Source: Shewanella sp. UCD-KL12 (GTDB lineage: Bacteria; Pseudomonadota; Gammaproteobacteria; Enterobacterales; Shewanellaceae). From it: a stretch of 64,000 nt of DNA. Below, piece by piece: positions 62,668 through 64,000 of this stretch. Where the stretch lies: the NCBI RefSeq assembly GCF_001957125.1, contig NZ_MPHJ01000004.1, positions 186,085 through 250,084 on the forward strand. Reading direction: 5' to 3'. Both the position numbers and the translations under genes were made by a program. The notes below the pieces were generated by a model that made no database searches, was not told the origin of the DNA, and worked only from the letters and a program-made list of their open reading frames with translations. The first letter of the stretch is position 1. Each line of letters begins with the position of its first letter.

Positions 62668-63495
62668 ATGAAAGCAGGAAGAGTTGCAAGAGTAACCGTT
62701 TCATTGAGCTTAGTGATCGTCACTTTCATTCTTTTAAAAGTTTTGTTCATAGATTCTGTGAAAACAGAGCAGGGTACAGTTGGTAAGTTAATTGAAAATG
62801 AACAGGCGATGAGTTTGATCCCAGATTTTGAATCCATTTCTTCAGTATCAGAGAAAAAGCAAACATTTTTTAACTATCTTCGCCCATCAATCAGGCATCA
62901 AAATGCAATCATTATGGATGAGCGTGCCTTTCTACAAAGAAGCTTGCAGCACCTAATCGATGGATTAGTGTTAACAGATGCGGAGCTCTATCGCATTGAA
63001 GAGATAGCCAATAAATATCAATTCTCTTCTCGCTCCTTTAATGAAAAGACATTGCAGGAGCTACTGGTCAGAACCGATATCATTCCTGAGTCTATGGTAT
63101 TAATTCAAGCTGCGAACGAAACAGGCTGGGGCAGTTCCCGCTTCGCGAAACAAGGGCTTAATTTTTTTGGTCAGTGGTGTTTTAGAAAAGGTTGTGGTTT
63201 AGTGCCGCAGTCAAGAACAAGTGGTAAGTCCCATGAAGTTGCCAAGTTTGACTCAGTTGAAGCGTCAGTCGCTTCATATATGAGAAACCTCAACTCAAAT
63301 GCCGCTTACTCTTTATTACGATCTATTCGAGCTGATTTACGTGCTCAAGGCAAACTTCCTGCAGCAGATCAGTTAGTATATGGTTTAATTAATTATTCCG
63401 AACGACAGGAGGCCTATATCGATGAGCTCCTGGAGATGTTACGACAAAATAAGCGGTATTTGGTGGAGAATCATGAAGAAAGGCCTTCTGTTTAG
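62668..63495 (+). CDS. Bax-like peptidoglycan glucosaminidase-fold protein
   Basis: 275 residues with an N-terminal membrane anchor (VTVSLSLVIVTFILLKVLF). The C-terminal glucosaminidase domain (about 135-265) has the catalytic Glu in LIQAANETGWGSSRFA and NFFGQWCFRKGCGLVPQ. It corresponds to E. coli Bax. It should cleave or modify peptidoglycan in the periplasm. Overlaps the following DUF2987 gene by 23 bp, so they form an operon. Confidence 0.88.
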   Translation: MKAGRVARVTVSLSLVIVTFILLKVLFIDSVKTEQGTVGKLIENEQAMSLIPDFESISSVSEKKQTFFNYLRPSIRHQNAIIMDERAFLQRSLQHLIDGLVLTDAELYRIEEIANKYQFSSRSFNEKTLQELLVRTDIIPESMVLIQAANETGWGSSRFAKQGLNFFGQWCFRKGCGLVPQSRTSGKSHEVAKFDSVEASVASYMRNLNSNAAYSLLRSIRADLRAQGKLPAADQLVYGLINYSERQEAYIDELLEMLRQNKRYLVENHEERPSV

Positions 63496-64000
63496 TTGTT
63501 TAATTCTGGCTGCCACGTCTGTACAGGCAGCACCAATCTCTCTTGAATATCAAGGATTTTACCAAAGACTCAAACAGGTCAATAAAGGTAATTACCCCTT
63601 GATAGAGATTGCATTTTCAGTCCCTAATAAGGACTTATGTCGTGTTAAAAGTGGAACGATCACAACAGAAAAAGAAACGTTCCCGCTGACCATTACAGCA
63701 CAGCAAAGAATATTTTTACCCTATGACGGTAAGCTTAAGTCCGATAGGGCACTAGTAAACCTTGAGATTGATGGTTCAGCGGATAATTGCAGTATCGCAA
63801 TGCAAGTAAGAGCTAAAAATACTAAACAGCACTACAGTCAAACAGAAGTCAGTGAGATCCAAGCTGAGATGAATAGAATGCTGTACGACATGCAAGGGTT
63901 TCCTATGCGCTATTTCAGTAATGATATCTCAGGTCTTAACTTCGAGTTTTCAGAAAATGATAAAGTACTGGTTACCATCGATGGTAAAGAACAGGTCGTA
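63473..64000 (+). CDS. DUF2987 exported protein (cut by window end)
   Basis: Starts inside bax (ATGAAGAAAGGC, SD GGTGGAG). 176 codons are visible; the end lies beyond the window. A signal peptide (GLLFSCLILAATSVQA) precedes a soluble domain that begins APISLEYQGFYQRLKQVNKG, as in DUF2987 proteins, which follow bax in Shewanella as I recall. No catalytic motif. Function unknown. Confidence 0.8.
   Translation, partial: MKKGLLFSCLILAATSVQAAPISLEYQGFYQRLKQVNKGNYPLIEIAFSVPNKDLCRVKSGTITTEKETFPLTITAQQRIFLPYDGKLKSDRALVNLEIDGSADNCSIAMQVRAKNTKQHYSQTEVSEIQAEMNRMLYDMQGFPMRYFSNDISGLNFEFSENDKVLVTIDGKEQVV

Overview
The window looks like chromosomal DNA of a marine gammaproteobacterium, most likely Shewanella or a close relative. 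Protein-level support comes from a pair of GAPDH genes flanking a DUF2989 lipoprotein, a glyW-cysT-leuZ-type tRNA cluster, LasT, YbiT, YbhK and Bax orthologues, an H-NOX/hybrid kinase pair and many signalling proteins (two GGDEF proteins, one MCP, three sensor kinases). Base composition is moderately AT-rich. No phage, plasmid or CRISPR region is visible. The only recombinase is a lone tyrosine integrase at 37.9-39.0 kb.

Layout. 0-12 kb: a hybrid kinase, then a TtrS/TtrR-like two-component system next to a flavin electron-transfer locus. That locus holds an ApbE flavin transferase, a lipoprotein with two flavinylation motifs, a porin, a PepSY protein fused to a ferredoxin/FAD/NAD reductase, and a second PepSY protein. 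12-15.5 kb: a metallopeptidase, then hmgA with a divergent MarR regulator and two matching operator palindromes. 15.7-17.6 kb: an overlapping methyltransferase/HNH gene pair. 17.8-20.8 kb: hnoX with its hybrid kinase, and two very small membrane genes. 21-27 kb: a PepSY protein, a LysR regulator with a YdhR-like gene, and a divergent PurA paralogue with its own LysR neighbour. 27-35 kb: ybiT with an apparent AUC start, a diguanylate cyclase, acetyltransferase, secreted subtilase and RluA-type synthase. 35-46 kb: M1 aminopeptidase, integrase with a divergent unknown gene, solute-binding protein, kinase-like phosphotransferase, MCP and SDR. 46-55 kb: membrane and small unknown proteins, an amine oxidase-like flavoenzyme beside a solute-binding-protein remnant, a two-subunit bacterioferritin, LasT and a GGDEF protein. 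55-64 kb: gapA, DUF2989, a long GAPDH, three tRNAs, an aspartate aminotransferase, ybhK, bax and a DUF2987 gene cut by the window end.

The most interesting system is the 2.0-11.6 kb block. A 14-bp motif occurs exactly in front of the sensor-kinase operon and, inverted, in the ApbE/FMN-lipoprotein divergent promoter. This suggests that the two-component system controls a periplasmic flavin carrier fed from cytosolic NADH through PepSY membrane proteins. The substrate is unknown. Three dispersed repeat families (76-bp, 40-bp and an 18-bp tandem array) fill the intergenic gaps near 8.9, 13.1 and 27.0 kb.

All calls come from reading sequence and remembered family features. No database search was run. 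Positions of short sites were counted by hand and may be off by a base.
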